Translations under genes and position numbers: made by a program
The notes under the pieces: model-generated
Databases searched by the model: none
What the model was told of the DNA's origin: nothing
The model's input: only the letters and a program-made list of their open reading frames with translations
Source: Solirubrobacteraceae bacterium
Lineage (GTDB): Bacteria > Actinomycetota > Thermoleophilia > Solirubrobacterales > Solirubrobacteraceae
Length of the DNA: 14,245 nucleotides
Direction of reading: 5' to 3'
Assembly: GCA_025455895.1 (NCBI GenBank)
Contig: JALOLQ010000010.1
Span: 1-14,245 of the forward strand
Shown here: positions 12,623-14,245 of the stretch, piece after piece
Position numbering within the stretch: position 1 is the stretch's first letter
Layout of the letters: each line of letters starts with the position of its first letter

Positions 12623-13024
12623 ATGCGCTCCCGCCGCGCCCTGCTCGTGCTGCTCGCCGCGGTCGTGGTCGCCCTCGGCGCGGTGAGCGCCGCGCAGCGC
12701 GACGAGCGCGACACGAGCACCACCGGGCCGGCCGTGACGACCACGACGGCGCCGGCGAGCGCCCCGCCGGGCACGCAGGTGCGCGGCGAGCTGCCCGCCG
12801 ACCGCGTGGTCCGTGCGCGGCCGGGCGACTTCGTCGTGCTGCGCGTGCGCAGCGACGCGCCCGACGTGGCCCGCATCCCGGAGCTCGGCGTGCAGGCCGC
12901 CGTCGGCCCCGGGATCGCCGGCGAGCTGGGCTTCCAGGCGCTGGAGCCCGGCCGGTACCCGGTCGTGCTCCAGCTCTCCGGGCGCCGGGTCGGCAGCGTC
13001 GAGGTCCGGCCCGCGGCGAGCTGA
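12623..13024 (+). CDS. Small exported cupredoxin-like protein
   Basis: A 133-residue protein with an N-terminal signal or anchor (RSRRALLVLLAAVVVALGAVSAA, about 2-24), a Thr/Pro/Ala-rich linker (30-52) and a compact beta domain (about 53-130). The domain pattern, GELPADRVVRARPGDFVVLRV through GELGFQALEPGRYPVVLQL and VGSVEV, resembles the cupredoxin-like fold of EfeO-type and plastocyanin-like exported proteins, but there is no Cys, His or Met cluster to hold copper, so a metal role is unlikely. There is no lipobox. The ATG at 12623 has CACAAT (12609-12614) 8 nt upstream as a poor -10. It is divergent from the pilin gene and ends base-to-base with the convergent PKD gene. The function is unknown. 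Confidence 0.72.
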   Translation: MRSRRALLVLLAAVVVALGAVSAAQRDERDTSTTGPAVTTTTAPASAPPGTQVRGELPADRVVRARPGDFVVLRVRSDAPDVARIPELGVQAAVGPGIAGELGFQALEPGRYPVVLQLSGRRVGSVEVRPAAS

Positions 13025-14245
13025 TCAGCGGCGCAGCATCACGGCGCGGCGCAGGGTGACGCGCGTGCCGCTCGCGTCCGTCGCGGAGCCGCGGACGACG
13101 AGCACGACGGTCTTCGAGCGCTTGAGGGCCTTCTTGGCCTTCTTGGAGAGCTTCAGCTTCAGCGCGGCCTTGCCGGAGCCCGCGGTACTGCGCTTCGCCG
13201 CGGCGATCCGCACCGGCTTCTTGGCCTTCTTGCCCTTGGCCAGCTTCAGGCGCTTGGCGTCGCGCGGCATGACGACGACCTCGATCGCGCAGGTCGCCTT
13301 GCGGTCGACCTGGCAGACGACGCCGACGCCGCGCTTGAGCGCCGCCTTGAGCTTCTGGACGGGCGCGCCGAGCAGGCTCGCGCTGAACACGGCGCTCTTC
13401 GAGCCGCCCGCCGCGGTGCCCTTCGGCTTCGTCGTCCCGCCGGGAGCGACGGCCCCGTCGACCGCGAGCGGGGCGCTCATCACCGCGGACGCGCCGTCGT
13501 TGTCGGTGACCCGCAGCTTCACGCTGGCGCGCACGCGGTTCGGGTAGCTGCGCGTGGCCTTGTCGACGCCGCTGGTGTCGGTCTCGTAGGTGCCGTTGCC
13601 GTCGAGGTCCCACTCGTAGCGCACGACGCGGCCGTCCGGATCGGCCGAGCCCGCGGCCGAGAAGGTCACGGTCTCGCCGGCCTTCGCCGGGTTCGGGCCG
13701 ATCGCCAGGGCCGCGAGCGGGCTCTTGTTCACGACGCGCACGAGCACGGTCTTGGCCGACTGGGCGCCCTGGTCGTCGGTGACGGTGAGCGTCACCGTGA
13801 AGTCGCCGAAGCTCGTGTAGGTGTGGCTGACCGGCGCGGCGCTCGAGGTCACGACCGGCGGGGAGCCGTCCCCGAAGTCGTAGCGGTAGGAGACGATGCT
13901 GCCGGTCGGGTCCTGATCGGCCGAGCCGGCCGGGTCGAAGGTGACCGGGACGCCGGGCCGGACCTCGGCGGCCGAGGCCCCCATCACCGCGACCGGCGCC
14001 TTCGTCGCCACGAAGGTGATGGTCGTCGTGTCGGTGTCGTTGCTGTTGTCGGTGACGCGCAGCCCGACGGTGTACGTGCCCGAGGCGTTGATCGTGTAGC
14101 CGGTGGTCTTCGCGGTCCCGCCGTCGAGCTCGTAGCTGCCGTTGTTGTCGAGGTCCCACTCCCACTTCTTGACCAGGCCGTCGGAGTCGCTCGAGAGCGA
14201 GCCGTCGAGGGTCGTGATCGCGCCGACGATCGCGGGCGGGTTCTG
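13025..14245 (-). CDS. PKD-repeat surface protein, 3' part (5' end outside window)
   Basis: An open frame of 406 residues with no stop up to the window edge, so the N-terminus and any signal peptide are missing. It contains three PKD (Ig-like) domains: about 1-78 (WEWDLDNNGSYELDGG, then GTYTVGLRVTDN), 80-173 (YRYDFGDGSPP, then GDFTVTLTVTDDQG) and 174-265 (YEWDLDGNGTYETD, then SVKLRVTDNDG). PKD domains mediate protein or carbohydrate contacts in large exported proteins. The C-terminal region (278-406) is a strongly basic beta-rich domain with many Lys (KKAKKPVRIAAAK, KLKLSKKAKKALKRSK) and two Cys (near VVCQVDRKATCAIE), a type often found at the end of Thermoleophilia exported proteins. It is likely an adhesin or wall-associated protein. 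It stops at 13025, directly against the convergent gene. Confidence 0.88.
   Translation of the reverse strand, partial: QNPPAIVGAITTLDGSLSSDSDGLVKKWEWDLDNNGSYELDGGTAKTTGYTINASGTYTVGLRVTDNSNDTDTTTITFVATKAPVAVMGASAAEVRPGVPVTFDPAGSADQDPTGSIVSYRYDFGDGSPPVVTSSAAPVSHTYTSFGDFTVTLTVTDDQGAQSAKTVLVRVVNKSPLAALAIGPNPAKAGETVTFSAAGSADPDGRVVRYEWDLDGNGTYETDTSGVDKATRSYPNRVRASVKLRVTDNDGASAVMSAPLAVDGAVAPGGTTKPKGTAAGGSKSAVFSASLLGAPVQKLKAALKRGVGVVCQVDRKATCAIEVVVMPRDAKRLKLAKGKKAKKPVRIAAAKRSTAGSGKAALKLKLSKKAKKALKRSKTVVLVVRGSATDASGTRVTLRRAVMLRR

Noticed and set aside
12623..13024. Copper-binding plastocyanin
   Set aside because: The beta pattern is cupredoxin-like but the His/Cys/Met copper ligands are absent.
12579..14165. 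528-codon minus-strand open frame over the PKD and cupredoxin-like genes
   Set aside because: It is out of frame with the PKD repeats, which continue unbroken to the window edge in another frame, and its composition is Arg/Gly-rich noise.

Overview
The window is very GC-rich DNA, densely coded, with many GTG/TTG starts and 4-base start/stop overlaps. It reads as a chromosomal segment of a high-GC actinobacterium. The class Thermoleophilia (Solirubrobacter/Conexibacter/Patulibacter type) is the best guess, because type IV pilus genes sit next to an aroC / aroK-aroB / aroQ / M24 peptidase / efp neighbourhood and the PKD protein ends in a basic C-terminal domain typical of that group. This placement is inferred from memory of gene order and not from a search.

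Left part (1-1180): the start of efp (minus, cut by the window edge), a plus-strand toxin-antitoxin pair (ribbon-helix-helix antitoxin plus PIN-domain VapC), and a small Lys-rich minus-strand gene. A 100-bp block of four evenly spaced, alternating inverted arms follows. Next comes a minus-strand, translationally coupled set: aroQ, an Xaa-Pro peptidase and a double-hotdog protein (1181-3455). A divergent plus-strand gene for a GT-C/GT87-like membrane protein (3517-4719) separates it from the fused aroK-aroB gene and aroC (4668-7360).

Middle and right: upstream of aroC, and reading into it, is a compact type IV pilus assembly module: a PilD prepilin peptidase, a fused PilM-PilN protein, PilO, and a fourth membrane protein in the place of PilP. 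No secretin gene is seen, as expected for a monoderm. Upstream of pilD is a type IV pilin gene, closed by a strong UUCG-loop hairpin. Its leader contains a convincing class-I cyclic-di-GMP (GEMM-I) riboswitch followed by a Shine-Dalgarno sequence held in a small hairpin. This is the standout observation: pilin synthesis appears to be set by a cyclic dinucleotide at the RNA level. The right end has a divergent small exported cupredoxin-like protein and, convergent with it stop-to-stop, the 3' part of a PKD-repeat surface protein running off the window.

The genes fall into two themes: the shikimate pathway (aroKB, aroQ, aroC) with translation factor efp, and surface pili with their signalling control. 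The pil-aro adjacency resembles the pilMNOPQ-aroK-aroB order of Gammaproteobacteria. Several genes have a TANNNT hexamer 6-7 nt before the start codon, which suggests leaderless transcripts. No rRNA, tRNA, CRISPR, IS element or phage gene was seen, and no gap exceeds about 255 bp.
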